Shown here piece by piece: positions 17,331 to 27,910 of a stretch of 44,195 bases of DNA. Source of the DNA: Promethearchaeota archaeon. Its GTDB lineage: Archaea; Asgardarchaeota; Lokiarchaeia; Sigyniarchaeales; SOKP01. The stretch lies in contig CP070805.1 of assembly GCA_020343655.1 (NCBI GenBank), positions 693,188 through 737,382 of the forward strand, written 5' to 3'. Under the pieces are notes generated by a model, which did no database searches, was not told the DNA's origin, and saw nothing but the letters and a program-made list of their open reading frames with translations. The first letter of the stretch is position 1, and each line of letters begins with the position of its first letter. The position numbers and the translations under genes were made by a program.

Positions 17331-18113
17331 ATGCATTTTCTCAAAAAAATTGTTGAATCACCGATTTTGGATGATCCAGCAAAAAATCATAAGAATGTCC
17401 ATCGACATTTCTATAGATATTCTAAAGGTGATTTTATAGGGCCCGCAATGAGAATTTCTCAAACAAAGGCGAAACTTACACTTAAAGGTAGTCATGAATA
17501 TGAAGATTTGATTCTTGAAATTGTTACAAGTGGGATTTCGGATCCAGAAGAGTATTTTGAAATTAAAGGGAGATTAATTACAGGAATAGACGTAAGCGAG
17601 GATCTAAATAAATTTGGACTTAATTGGAATCTTAAGCAATCAACGGGCCAAACAAAAAATTACATTGCGGAGATTGTTGATAATATAAAGAAAGAAACCT
17701 TATTAAAGAGTATTCAAAAGTTTCGTGAAAATAGTTATTTATTATTATCATATACCATAAATCCGACATGTAAAATAAAAACTAAGAAAAATATTCCTCA
17801 ACCTTCAAAGAAACAGGTTGAGGAAGATGATGTAAGTAAGAGGATTCAATTTTGTACTGGTTATATTAGTAATAGAGAAAAAAATCTTAAACTTACTTTA
17901 GAAGCATCATTATCTGATTTTAAATCAGAACTTCCTAAAAACTGGAAAGCGATTACGATTTTTAACAATTATAAAATAACTGACATCGAAATTCCAAAGA
18001 ACATCAAAAATTCAAGATTATTAAGAATAATGGCGACAAGAAAAGGTAAGTTAGTTCGAACTGTTGATATAGATGGCGAAATTATTGAAAAACAATATAC
18101 AATTGTCGTGTAA
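17331..18113 (+). CDS. Conserved hypothetical protein, beta-rich, unknown function
   Basis: The 260-residue soluble protein has no signal peptide, membrane segment or cysteine motif. The first ~135 residues alternate predicted strands (SKGDFIGPAMRISQTKAKLTLKG, EEYFEIKGRLITGIDVSED), and after a lysine-rich linker (about 145-165) a second strand-rich part begins and ends in IDGEIIEKQYTIVV. The two halves may be related beta domains, but I cannot show a repeat. It lies about 90 bp upstream of TFE on the same strand, which hints at joint transcription. No function assigned. Confidence 0.7.
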   Translation: MHFLKKIVESPILDDPAKNHKNVHRHFYRYSKGDFIGPAMRISQTKAKLTLKGSHEYEDLILEIVTSGISDPEEYFEIKGRLITGIDVSEDLNKFGLNWNLKQSTGQTKNYIAEIVDNIKKETLLKSIQKFRENSYLLLSYTINPTCKIKTKKNIPQPSKKQVEEDDVSKRIQFCTGYISNREKNLKLTLEASLSDFKSELPKNWKAITIFNNYKITDIEIPKNIKNSRLLRIMATRKGKLVRTVDIDGEIIEKQYTIVV

Positions 18114-18203
18114 AGAATAGAGTTAAATTTTTTTTAATTATAATTTCAAAAAAATTTAATTTTATAAAAGATAATAATTTATCAAGTTAAAATCAAATAG
18201 TAA

Positions 18204-18794
18204 ATGAGGCAAAATCATATTAAAGAATTAGATCCTTTCTTAAGATCTTTATTATATATTATTGGCGGTGAAATCGCTATTTATGTTGGAAGGGAACTAT
18301 TAAATTCTGAATCTGAAGATATTACTGATGAAGATATAACAGAAAATATAAAGGGAAAAATTGAGGGTAAAGATATAGATTTCGAACCAGATGACCTTGA
18401 AACCTTAAAACTAAATACTGTTCGAAAAACGCTCTATAAACTTTATTCTGAGAAGTTAGCTCAATTTAGGCGTATAAGAGATAAATCGACTGGATGGTTT
18501 ATCTATTATTGGTGGCATGAATTTGACTTACTCGAAGAAATATTACTTGAAAAAAAGAAGTTGATTGAAAGTAAGCTGAGGGATAGATTACAATTTGAAG
18601 AAAGTAATTATTTCTTTATATGTAAAAATTGTCAAGATTCAAACATTAAATATAATTTTGATGAAGCTTTTGAGCTTAATTTTAGATGTTCTGATTGTGG
18701 AAGTCCCCTTGAAGCCCAGGAGAATAAACCAATAATAGAGTTTTTAAAGAACAAGATTGTGTTAATTCAAAAAACAAAAATTACACTTAATTAA
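18204..18794 (+). CDS. tfe: Transcription initiation factor TFE (TFIIE-alpha homologue)
   Basis: TFE helps open the promoter and stabilises the RNA polymerase-TBP-TFB complex. The 196-residue sequence has the extended winged-helix domain at about 5-125, with the family signature NTVRKTLYKLYSEKLAQFRRIRDKSTGWFIYYWW (given here as its parts, near 72-110), a linking helix of acidic and basic residues (about 110-130), and a C-terminal zinc ribbon with CKNC near 139-142 and CSDCG near 161-165. Length agrees with archaeal TFE-alpha. An acidic insertion (SESEDITDEDITENIKGK) interrupts the early winged helix and is longer than in many euryarchaeal forms. Confidence 0.9.
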   Translation: MRQNHIKELDPFLRSLLYIIGGEIAIYVGRELLNSESEDITDEDITENIKGKIEGKDIDFEPDDLETLKLNTVRKTLYKLYSEKLAQFRRIRDKSTGWFIYYWWHEFDLLEEILLEKKKLIESKLRDRLQFEESNYFFICKNCQDSNIKYNFDEAFELNFRCSDCGSPLEAQENKPIIEFLKNKIVLIQKTKITLN

Positions 18795-18886
18795 GAAAAG
18801 AAATTGACATTGACAAATTTTACAATTAAATTTCAACCTTATTAATTGAAATTCAAGACTATTTTAACACATAACTTAAACTTTCT

Positions 18887-20926
18887 ATGATAGAAAAGGG
18901 TAATCATACAATAGTAAGATATGGTACGTGTACAAAAGATTGTTATGGTTCATGTGTATTTAAGGGGATCTGGAATGACAAAGCTCGAGAATATAAATTT
19001 TTATCAGCTTATCCATTGAAAGATCATCCATTTACTAATGGTTTTTTCTGTCAGAAATTTAATCGAAGACAGGAATTAATTTATCACAGTGATCGATTGA
19101 AAAATCCATTAATTCGGACAGGATCTAAACATATAAATTCATTTAAACCAATTAACTTGAAAAAAGCTATCGATATAATTAGCAAAAAACTAATAGAAAT
19201 CAAAGAAAGGAGAGATCCAACTTCTATTTTAGGTGCTTTTTATTCTGGTAACTCTGGTTTGATATCGATGTATGCTCCATTAAGATTTTTTGGCAAATTG
19301 GGTGCCACAGTCACTAGTGGTGGGATCTGTAACGAAGGAGGTTGCGCAGGACTTAAAAAACTATTTGGGACATATTCTACCACAAATCCTTTTCAGCTAA
19401 ATAACCCTTCCACGCAACTCATTGTGATTTGGGGATCGAATCTTTCAGAGAATAATATTCATGCTTATTTTTTGGTAAAAAAAACTGTAAAGTCTGGAAC
19501 AAAACTTATAGTAGTGGATTCGCGACGCACGTTAATAGCTGAAAAAGCTCATACTTTTCTACATATCTTCCCTGGGACTGAATATTTATTAGCTAAAATG
19601 ATAATCAATGAGTTAATTGTTAGAAAAGAATATGATGAAAATTTTTTACACAAACATGTTGATTCTTTCTCATCAATTTTCCTAGAAGTAGCCAAAATCG
19701 ACAAAAAGAAGCTTTTATCTCAAATTGGAATTAACTATCAAACATTTCAAGATTTTATTGAATTATTAATACAATTCAAACACCATACTTTATTTAATAT
19801 TGGTTATGGCGTTCAGAAAGATTTCTATGGTGGTAGAATAATAATAACTATTGCTCTAATACAGATTTTACTTGGAAATATTGGAAAACCGGGTACGGGT
19901 TTGATTTATTCTCAGAGTGATTTTTTAAAACCACTTATTAGCCCTCTTCAAAATTACATTGCTCAAGGTGAATCTGAATTTAAAATAAAAGAAATTCCTA
20001 TAATAAAACTTGGTTCTTCTTTATCGTCTGGGAATTATGAGATGCTATTTATTTATAATTTCAATCCTGCTAGTTCACTACCTAACCAAAATTTATTAAG
20101 AAGAGCATTATCAGATAAAAATCTATTTACAGTGGTTATTGATTTGTTCTTAAATGAAACAACCAAGTATGCTGATATTGTTATCCCTGCAAAATTTGAT
20201 TTAGAAACAGATGATTTTATATCAGGTTATTATATTCCGAGTTTATCAGTTAATATTGGTGGTCCTTGTCCATATAAAGATTGTATGTCTAACTATGAGT
20301 TTTTCCAGCGATTAGCTTGGAAGATTGGATATGAAAATCTTGGAATATTTCAAGAATCAGAGAAAGAAATTTTCAATAATTGTTTAAATATGTTACCATC
20401 AAATGTTCAAGAAGACATAAATTTGCGGGGCTACTACTTATTATTTGATAATAATTCTGTTCCATTTAATAATTTAGAATTTCCTACTCCAAATAATCAG
20501 ATTCAAGCCACTGGTCCACATTTTGAATTTGGAAAAAAGGAATTGAATCGCAAGTTAACAAGGAAAAAAAATGAATTTTTACTTATTTCACCTTCTCATT
20601 CTCATTTTTTACATTCTCAACTAGGACAATTAAATACCAAATTTATTGATGAATTTAATAAAGTATTTTTGGCATCAGAAGATATTAAAACTTTAGATTT
20701 AGAAATAGGAGATAAAGTACATGTTTCTAATGAATATGGTGCTAAAATGTACACTTTAGAAGAATCTCCTATTTTAAAACCCGGAACAGCCCTAATATAT
20801 TCCGGTATATCTTCAACTTCAGAGGGATTTCCAAATGTGAATTATTTTATCCCTGATGAACCAGAAGAAATGGGATTTTCTGGTGCATATAATTCTGCTA
20901 TAGTTGAAATTAATAAAATGCACTAA
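18887..20926 (+). CDS. Molybdopterin-dependent oxidoreductase, single catalytic subunit
   Basis: The 679-residue protein belongs to the Mo/W-bis-PGD (DMSO reductase) superfamily. An N-terminal 4Fe-4S site is formed by C15, C19, C23 and C55 (CX3CX3CX31C). Cofactor-binding stretches follow: GAFYSGNSG, SGGICNEGGCAGLKKLFG near 145-165, and IWGSNLSENN near 184. The C-terminal domain (about 560-679) is the molybdopterin-binding beta-barrel, with DKVHVSNEYGAKMY. A cysteine in ICNEGG lies where the metal ligand is expected. There is no Tat signal, no iron-sulfur or membrane partner gene next door, and no ferredoxin, so it is probably cytoplasmic and electron partner and substrate are unknown. It sits alone after TFE. 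Confidence 0.85.
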   Translation: MIEKGNHTIVRYGTCTKDCYGSCVFKGIWNDKAREYKFLSAYPLKDHPFTNGFFCQKFNRRQELIYHSDRLKNPLIRTGSKHINSFKPINLKKAIDIISKKLIEIKERRDPTSILGAFYSGNSGLISMYAPLRFFGKLGATVTSGGICNEGGCAGLKKLFGTYSTTNPFQLNNPSTQLIVIWGSNLSENNIHAYFLVKKTVKSGTKLIVVDSRRTLIAEKAHTFLHIFPGTEYLLAKMIINELIVRKEYDENFLHKHVDSFSSIFLEVAKIDKKKLLSQIGINYQTFQDFIELLIQFKHHTLFNIGYGVQKDFYGGRIIITIALIQILLGNIGKPGTGLIYSQSDFLKPLISPLQNYIAQGESEFKIKEIPIIKLGSSLSSGNYEMLFIYNFNPASSLPNQNLLRRALSDKNLFTVVIDLFLNETTKYADIVIPAKFDLETDDFISGYYIPSLSVNIGGPCPYKDCMSNYEFFQRLAWKIGYENLGIFQESEKEIFNNCLNMLPSNVQEDINLRGYYLLFDNNSVPFNNLEFPTPNNQIQATGPHFEFGKKELNRKLTRKKNEFLLISPSHSHFLHSQLGQLNTKFIDEFNKVFLASEDIKTLDLEIGDKVHVSNEYGAKMYTLEESPILKPGTALIYSGISSTSEGFPNVNYFIPDEPEEMGFSGAYNSAIVEINKMH

Positions 20927-20941
20927 ATATAAGGTATATTT

Positions 20942-21475
20942 CTATTTCTTCTTTTTAATAAACGCAATATCACCAAGAGATGTCCCGGATGATCTTTTCA
21001 TAAATTTGCTGTCTTGAACATTCGCTTCAATTTCATCTACTTTTTTTAATATTTCTATTTTGTATACATCTTCAATTTTTTTAGCCAATTTAATTGTAGG
21101 CTCTACTTTCCCAGCTTCAATTCTTCTAATTAATGAAGGTTTTTCATTCAACTTCTGAGCAAATTGATCTTGATTGAGTCCAAGTGAATTTCTCACATTT
21201 CTTATTTTTTTAGCATAATCAGGACTTATTTCTAATTCATTAATTATCTCCTTTTTAGATATTTGTTTTTTTGTAAGGCTTTCTCTGTTTCGAGATGGTG
21301 GCTTTTTAAAATGTGTACTCACGGCTGGCTTTTGAATTTTTATACCGTGTTGAGCACAATTAAGACATACCGTTATCTTGGCTCCTTCTAATATAACTCT
21401 TTGCCCCCTACCCCAAATAATACTACCACATATGGGGCATTCCTTATCAATCTCATTATATTGTGGTTTTGGCAT
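20942..21475 (-). CDS. mbf1: Multiprotein bridging factor 1 (MBF1), zinc ribbon plus helix-turn-helix
   Basis: The 177-residue protein has the archaeal MBF1 layout: an N-terminal zinc ribbon (C13, C16, C37, C40), a basic linker (about 55-75), and a Cro/C1-type HTH near 85-145 (IRNVRNSLGLNQDQFAQKL, LIRRIEAGKVEPT). In eukaryotes MBF1 is a transcriptional coactivator and ribosome-collision factor; the archaeal protein is known to bind the ribosome. It diverges from PAN with a 244-bp space; MBF1 and PAN also lie near each other in other archaea as I recall. Confidence 0.93.
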   Translation of the reverse strand: MPKPQYNEIDKECPICGSIIWGRGQRVILEGAKITVCLNCAQHGIKIQKPAVSTHFKKPPSRNRESLTKKQISKKEIINELEISPDYAKKIRNVRNSLGLNQDQFAQKLNEKPSLIRRIEAGKVEPTIKLAKKIEDVYKIEILKKVDEIEANVQDSKFMKRSSGTSLGDIAFIKKKK

Positions 21476-21719
21476 AAAAATTTCTGAAAAATGAATAATT
21501 GAAAGACTTGTTTTATATTTATAGAATCTGATGAAAAACTCTTATAATTTATGGTTTATTATTGTTATATTTTATAATCTATAAATTTTTTAAAATTCAA
21601 CATTTTTAGGTTTTAATACAGAAGTAACCTTAAATTTAAATGATTAGAAGTTTATTATTAAATTAAGTTATTTTCTTAAAAATATAATACAAAGTAAGAA
21701 AAGAAGGGGTATACTTTTT

Positions 21720-22928
<1,209 letters not shown>

Positions 22929-22990
22929 CATTTAATAAGTTTAATTGCTTATATTCCAATAGATTTTTTAATTAAATAACACATACATTT

Positions 22991-23482
22991 ATGGAAATTG
23001 CATTTTTACTAGGCTTAAGACAAATTAAAGCCGTTTCAGATTATCAATTTGGGAAAGGCATTACTGATATACTTTTTGAAGACATTGAACATATCCATTT
23101 TGAAAGATCATTAAATACAAACAAAATTAGATATATATATTATAAAAATAACTTATTACTCACTTTAAGACCTACTAATGGATTTTTTACTCTTACTCTC
23201 TATTCAGCAAAAAAAATAATTGAAAAAATAAGCCCGCCAAAATTAAGAGTTATTGTATTAAATGATATCTCTGAATATATCAAAAAGGGAAGGAATGTTT
23301 TTTGTAAACATGTTATTGAAATTGATAAAGATTTAAGACCTTTAGATGAAGTAATTGTAGTAAATCAAGATGATGAATTGTTGGGTATTGGTAAATTAAA
23401 AATTCCTGTTTCTTATGTAAAATCCTTCTCTCATGGTGTGGCAGTCAACATCAGAAAAGGAATTAATAAATCAAAAATTTAA
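22991..23482 (+). CDS. PUA-domain RNA-binding protein (COG2016-like)
   Basis: The 163-residue protein matches the archaeal PUA-domain family related to MCT-1/Tma20-type proteins: an N-terminal ribosome- or RNA-binding part (LGLRQIKAVSDYQFGKGITDILF, here in two parts) followed by a PUA domain at about 80-155 (LRVIVLNDISEYIKKGRNVFCKHV, LRPLDEVIVVNQDDELLGIGK). The pattern NVFxKHV...LRPxDEVxVVNxxDELLxxG is characteristic. It follows PAN by 62 bp and precedes NAC by 54 bp, and pairing with NAC is a conserved archaeal arrangement. It probably acts at the ribosome or on tRNA, but the exact role is not shown here. Confidence 0.85.
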   Translation: MEIAFLLGLRQIKAVSDYQFGKGITDILFEDIEHIHFERSLNTNKIRYIYYKNNLLLTLRPTNGFFTLTLYSAKKIIEKISPPKLRVIVLNDISEYIKKGRNVFCKHVIEIDKDLRPLDEVIVVNQDDELLGIGKLKIPVSYVKSFSHGVAVNIRKGINKSKI

Positions 23483-23536
23483 ATCTCGAAATATTAATTA
23501 TTTTAAGATACTAAACAGTTATAAATGTGAAAAAAA

Positions 23537-24016
23537 TTGGTTAAATTACCAAAAGAAATGCAGAATAAAGCAAAAAGCAAACCGAAACGTCCACAACCGG
23601 TCAAAATGCGAGAAGGACAACAATTTGGGTCCCGACAGATGCGGAGAAGAATGTCACAACAAGGTATTGATATGGAACAAATAGATGCGACGAGAGTAAT
23701 AATAGAAGGATCGGACAAAACTTTACTCATCGAACAACCCGAAGTTATTCTAATGAAACAAGCAGGGCAAGAGATTTATCAGGTAGTAGGGCAAGCAGAA
23801 GAAGTTTCCCCAGATATTGTTTCAAAAGAAAGTGATGAAATGATTGAAAAGCTTGTACCAATTGAAGAATCTGAAGTAAAACCAACAATAACAGAAAATG
23901 ATATTATGTTAGTTGCTTCACAAGCAAATGTAGATATTAAAGAAGCCGAATCCGTATTAAAAGAATGTAATGGAGATATTGCTAAAGCAATTTTGCTTTT
24001 AAAGAATAGAACTTAA
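23537..24016 (+). CDS. nac: Nascent polypeptide-associated complex protein (archaeal NAC)
   Basis: Archaeal NAC is a homodimer that binds nascent chains at the ribosome exit. The 159-residue protein has a basic N terminus (KSKPKRPQP, likely ribosome contact), the NAC barrel near 45-85 (DATRVIIEGSDKTLLIEQPEV and IYQVVGQAEE), an acidic linker, and a C-terminal UBA domain at about 118-157 (DIMLVASQANVDIKEAESVL). The start is TTG at 23537; the ATG at 23525 runs straight into a TGA. It is longer than many archaeal NACs because of the linker. Confidence 0.94.
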   Translation: MVKLPKEMQNKAKSKPKRPQPVKMREGQQFGSRQMRRRMSQQGIDMEQIDATRVIIEGSDKTLLIEQPEVILMKQAGQEIYQVVGQAEEVSPDIVSKESDEMIEKLVPIEESEVKPTITENDIMLVASQANVDIKEAESVLKECNGDIAKAILLLKNRT

Positions 24017-24094
24017 GATAAAAGCATTTCTTAAATAATAAAGATTAAGAATTATAAAATTTTATTATTCAAAAAGTATACAATTTGGTTTTTT

Positions 24095-24448
24095 ATGTCA
24101 AAAATTGAGAAAAAACGAATTGGACGCCCGTCAACTATTTCAGAATTAGATGTAAAATTTGAAAAAATCATTCAGTTCTCAGGTTGGATATTTTTATTAG
24201 CTCTTGTGGGATTTATGGGTGCTTGGATACTTTTTGATTTCATTTTAGAAATTATAGATTTAGAATTATCAGCCATGACATTTACTTTTATTGTTTTTAC
24301 TGGTACTAACTCAGCAATTAGTTTCGCTTTAGCTACAAAAATTAAAAACAATAGAGATAAGAAAAAACAATTTTTTCAAGATTGGCTATTAGGGGAATTT
24401 TTATTTTGTATGCTAGCAATTTTTGCAGTGGCAGTATATCAGTGGTAA
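24095..24448 (+). CDS. Small hypothetical membrane protein, three transmembrane helices
   Basis: The 117-residue protein has a basic N-terminal tail (EKKRIGRPSTISELD), then hydrophobic helices at about 28-52, 60-82 and 95-116. No known motif is visible. It follows NAC by 78 bp on the same strand and converges on the cupin gene with an 10-bp gap. It could be part of the NAC transcript, but nothing in the sequence ties it to protein folding. Confidence 0.65.
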   Translation: MSKIEKKRIGRPSTISELDVKFEKIIQFSGWIFLLALVGFMGAWILFDFILEIIDLELSAMTFTFIVFTGTNSAISFALATKIKNNRDKKKQFFQDWLLGEFLFCMLAIFAVAVYQW

Positions 24449-24458
24449 AATATTCTCT

Positions 24459-24788
24459 TTATTTATAATCTTCCCTAGAAGGATTAAATACATCAATAAT
24501 TTCTGTGTGTTCTAAGATTAACGCTCCATGTTTTTCATTGGAATCAAAAACATAACTATCTCCTTCTTTAGCAATAAATTCACCATTTTCTGTTATAAAT
24601 TTAAGTTTTCCTTTAATTACATAGCCAATCTGGTGTTCTTTATGCTGATGTACTGGTACTTCAGCATTTTTTTTAAGTATAAAATGGCATAGCATCAATG
24701 AATCATTATATACTAAAGTTCTTCGAAGAATTCCTTGTAAACCTTCTATAGGTTGTACATTTTCTTTATTTATAATATTTTTTGTCAT
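24459..24788 (-). CDS. Small cupin-domain protein
   Basis: The 109-residue protein is a single double-stranded beta-helix. Metal-ligand motif 1 is VPVHQHKEHQIGYVIKG (two histidines, then E or Q in the usual place) and motif 2 is FDSNEKHGALIL. The charged metal site appears mostly intact. Cupins of this size serve as sugar isomerases, dioxygenases or sensors, and sequence alone does not tell which. It is on the opposite strand to its neighbours. Confidence 0.85.
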   Translation of the reverse strand: MTKNIINKENVQPIEGLQGILRRTLVYNDSLMLCHFILKKNAEVPVHQHKEHQIGYVIKGKLKFITENGEFIAKEGDSYVFDSNEKHGALILEHTEIIDVFNPSREDYK

Positions 24789-25213
24789 GGTAGATGTTGA
24801 TTTGAATTATTCTAATAAAAATTTTTTATTTAAATATACTTATTATTATTTCTTATAAAGTTTTTATAACAAAATCTCAGAAGAAGTTAGCATTTCTTCG
24901 ACATAAATTAACAATAATTCTAATTATACAATTAATAAATTAGAAATTGAAAAGACTCCAAATAATTAAGAATTTTTTCGTAGTTTTAATACACAGCTTT
25001 TAAACAATCAAATAAAGAGTTAATAAATTAAGTTTATATTGGAAAAATAAATAAATTTTTATATCAAAAGAGTTAAAATATTAACTATAATAAATAGTTA
25101 ATAATTCTCTTAAATCAGTTCATATTACCGACAAAATAACCTAATTAAAATTAGTATATTATTTCGCTATTTATAAAATAAAATATAAAACTTGAAAAAG
25201 GGGAAGTTTTACA
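24789..25213. other. 425-bp AT-rich region upstream of nrdD
   Basis: No ORF of any credible length is found on either strand. The region holds the divergent leaders of the cupin gene and nrdD. The only ordered structure I see is the inverted repeat at 25079-25103. The long leader is unusual in a window where most gaps are under 200 bp and fits a regulated promoter for nrdD. Confidence 0.6.
25079..25103. promoter_or_regulatory. Inverted repeat upstream of nrdD, possible operator
   Basis: Arms TATTAACTAT (25079-25088) and ATAGTTAATA (25094-25103) are perfect inverted repeats with a 5-bp spacer. The site is about 110 bp before the nrdD ATG. It may be a dimeric regulator's binding site; in such AT-rich sequence chance cannot be excluded. 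No match to a known operator is claimed. Confidence 0.4.
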
Positions 25214-27349
25214 ATGGTATTGGTATCAGATTCAAAATCCTTAAAAGAAAAAGAGATTGAAAAAGTAAGACGTAAATATTTGACAAAATTATTACCACGA
25301 GTTTTTAGAACTGAAGGTGATGTAGCACCATTCGATCCTTTAAAAATTGAACAAAGTCTTATAAAAGAGACAGAATTGGACCAAAAATCAGCTGATAAGA
25401 TTACTGAATTAGTAGTTAGGAGAATAATATCTTCTGGGATTAGGTTTTTATCAGGTCCTCACATTAGAGAAATTGTTTGTTCAATATTATCAGAACAGCA
25501 TTTCGAAGACGAACGTAAAATATATACAAGAATAGGAATGCCATTAATGGATTATGAAGCTATTTTAGAATATGGCGTAGATGAAAATGCAAATCAAGAT
25601 ATGAATCCTGAAAGTATCCATCATTGGGCTGCGAATAGAATATCGGATGAATATGCTCTATTAAGAATTTTAGATTCTGAAGAAGCTCATGCACATTTAT
25701 ATGGCGATATTCATGTCCATATGCTAAGATACTTTGATTTGCGTCCATTTTGCCAACAATGGGACCCTCGAATGATTCTTGAACATGGGCTACCTCCGGT
25801 TGAGAGTTGGGTACATTGTAGCAAATCAGGACAGGCAGGAAGCTTACGTGTAGCTGTAACTCACCTAGCAAAGTGGCTTGGAATTATTCAGGGAGAATTT
25901 TCAGGGGGTCAGGGTTACGATTATATAACTACATTTTTAGGTCCGTACGCTCGAGGTATTCCTACTAAAGAACTAGAACAATCGATGCAGTGTCTAATTT
26001 TTGAAACTAATCAAATATTTGCAGCAAGAGGAGGACAAGTACCATTTACTTCAATATCATGTACTCCAACTGTGCCGGATGGTTTATTAAATATTCCTGC
26101 TGTTGGGCCTCACGGAAAAATAGTAGGGGTATATGGTGATTATAAAGAAGAATGTTTAAAACTCTTTGATGCTTTAACTGATGTTTATATTCAAGGGGAT
26201 CATAATGGGAAACTTTTTGCTTTTCCAAAACATGAAATAAAAATTAAAAAAGATTGGTTGAGAGAATTCGAGCCATCTTACTTAAAAATCATGGAAGAAG
26301 TAGCAACAATGGGAACTCCTTATTTCCTTAATATGTGTCCAGATTGGATGCCAGATGAAATTCACAGTCAATGTTGTAGAAAGTTTTTGAGTGGAAATCA
26401 GATTATTGAGCAATGTATTATTGATCCTGAAAAGAGGAAAATAGCAAATGTATGGGAAAAATATGTTACCATTGGTTCACTTCAAAGCGTTAGTTTAAAT
26501 CTTCCACGGTATGCTTATTTATCCGATGATGAGGATGATTATTTTACAATATTGGATGATAAAATGGAGCTGTCGGGAAGAATTTTACGCAAAAAATGGA
26601 ATTTGATGGAAAAAAGATTGAAGACTGGACATCTCCCTTTATGTAGCGGTAAAATTAATGGTGAACCCATTTTTAATATTAAAGATCAAAATCTCTCTAT
26701 AGGATTTACTGGATTAAATGAAGCTGTGAAAAGTTTAACTGGCTATGAATTACATGAAGATGACACAGCTTATAAGTTGGGCAAGAAGATATTAAACTAT
26801 ATGGTTGCAAAATGCAATACAATGACAGAAAGAGACAAAAAATATTACTCTTTATGGGAACAGCCTTCCGAATCGACATCTAACAGATTAGCACGACTGG
26901 ATCTCAAGCATTTTCCAAAAAAAGCGATAGTACAATCAAGCGGTAAATCAGCTTATTATACTAATTCTGATCACTTTAGGTATGATGCTGAGATCCCGTT
27001 ATCCGTACGAATTAGGAAACAAGGCGATCTACATCCTATAGTTAACGGTGGTGTTATTACTCATATTTGGTTAGGGGAACAAAACCCAGATATCAATGGT
27101 TTATGGGAACTCACAAAAAATATATGTCTTAATACAAACACAGCTTATTTTGCTTATACTATAGATTTTATTTATTGTCCGTCATGTCGGAGAATGTTTA
27201 GAGGTACTCAATTTAGTTGTCCACGATGTCAATCTGGAGATGTTAAATTATACTCAAGAGTTACAGGATATTATAGTGAAGTAAATAGATATAATCCTGG
27301 AAAAAAAGCTGAATGGGAGGCTCGTAGGCGAGAAAACCTTTTTTATTAA
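25214..27349 (+). CDS. nrdD: Anaerobic (class III) ribonucleoside-triphosphate reductase
   Basis: This glycyl radical enzyme makes deoxyribonucleotides from NTPs without oxygen. The 711-residue protein starts with an ATP-cone allosteric domain (about 30-120: FRTEGDVAPFDPLKI, SGPHIREIV). The reductase barrel follows, with FSGGQGYDYITTFLGPYARG-type motifs near 235-255 and CTPTVPDGL near 286. A zinc site near the C terminus has CPSCRRMF and CPRC, and the glycyl-radical motif is RVTGYY with G685. The activase NrdG is not adjacent. The following MazG-like gene fits nucleotide metabolism. It implies an anaerobic or microaerobic life style. Confidence 0.94.
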   Translation: MVLVSDSKSLKEKEIEKVRRKYLTKLLPRVFRTEGDVAPFDPLKIEQSLIKETELDQKSADKITELVVRRIISSGIRFLSGPHIREIVCSILSEQHFEDERKIYTRIGMPLMDYEAILEYGVDENANQDMNPESIHHWAANRISDEYALLRILDSEEAHAHLYGDIHVHMLRYFDLRPFCQQWDPRMILEHGLPPVESWVHCSKSGQAGSLRVAVTHLAKWLGIIQGEFSGGQGYDYITTFLGPYARGIPTKELEQSMQCLIFETNQIFAARGGQVPFTSISCTPTVPDGLLNIPAVGPHGKIVGVYGDYKEECLKLFDALTDVYIQGDHNGKLFAFPKHEIKIKKDWLREFEPSYLKIMEEVATMGTPYFLNMCPDWMPDEIHSQCCRKFLSGNQIIEQCIIDPEKRKIANVWEKYVTIGSLQSVSLNLPRYAYLSDDEDDYFTILDDKMELSGRILRKKWNLMEKRLKTGHLPLCSGKINGEPIFNIKDQNLSIGFTGLNEAVKSLTGYELHEDDTAYKLGKKILNYMVAKCNTMTERDKKYYSLWEQPSESTSNRLARLDLKHFPKKAIVQSSGKSAYYTNSDHFRYDAEIPLSVRIRKQGDLHPIVNGGVITHIWLGEQNPDINGLWELTKNICLNTNTAYFAYTIDFIYCPSCRRMFRGTQFSCPRCQSGDVKLYSRVTGYYSEVNRYNPGKKAEWEARRRENLFY

Positions 27350-27395
27350 CCAATATTTTTCTATTTTTTAAATAGCACCACGTTATATTATATAT

Positions 27396-27713
27396 ATGGA
27401 AATAAATGATTCATTTAGAAAAGTTCAAAAGACAGTTGATAATTGGATCTGTGAACATGGTGGGTATTGGCCACCCTTATCAATGATATGCGCTATTATG
27501 GAAGAATTAGGAGAAGTTGCGAGAGAGGTAAATTCTCTTGAAGGATATAAACCTAAAAAATCTAAAATTACAGATTCTAATTTAGGTGAAGAATTAGCTG
27601 ACCTTCTTTTTTCTATAATATGCATCGCAAATCATTATAATATTGATTTAGGAAAAGAATTTAATAATATAATTGTCAAATATTCTAAAAGAGATTCAAG
27701 CAGGTTTTCTTGA
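27396..27713 (+). CDS. MazG-like NTP pyrophosphohydrolase
   Basis: The 105-residue protein is a four-helix MazG/dUTPase-type enzyme with the metal-binding pattern EELGEVARE (about 35-43) and EELADLLFSI (about 68-77), the paired EExxE and ExxD motifs. Such enzymes hydrolyse NTPs or dNTPs to monophosphates and clean the nucleotide pool. It follows nrdD by 46 bp on the same strand. Single-domain short length is normal for the archaeal group. Confidence 0.85.
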   Translation: MEINDSFRKVQKTVDNWICEHGGYWPPLSMICAIMEELGEVAREVNSLEGYKPKKSKITDSNLGEELADLLFSIICIANHYNIDLGKEFNNIIVKYSKRDSSRFS

Positions 27714-27910
27714 TTCGAACAATATCTATTTTGACTAATTTAAGATCCTATTATTTTACTTTTGACAGATACGATTTTGATAAAAGAAGTTCCGTAAAAA
27801 TTACCGTTTTAAATATTGTACCTAGAAAAAAATTATATTTAGGACTAATTATTATTTAATTAATAGTAAGTTTTTTCGTAATTTAATTTCAAAAACTTGG
27901 AATTAATGAT

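Noticed and set aside
23433-23684. Plus-strand ORF overlapping the end of the PUA gene and the start of NAC
   Set aside because: Out of frame with both real genes, and lacks any recognisable domain.
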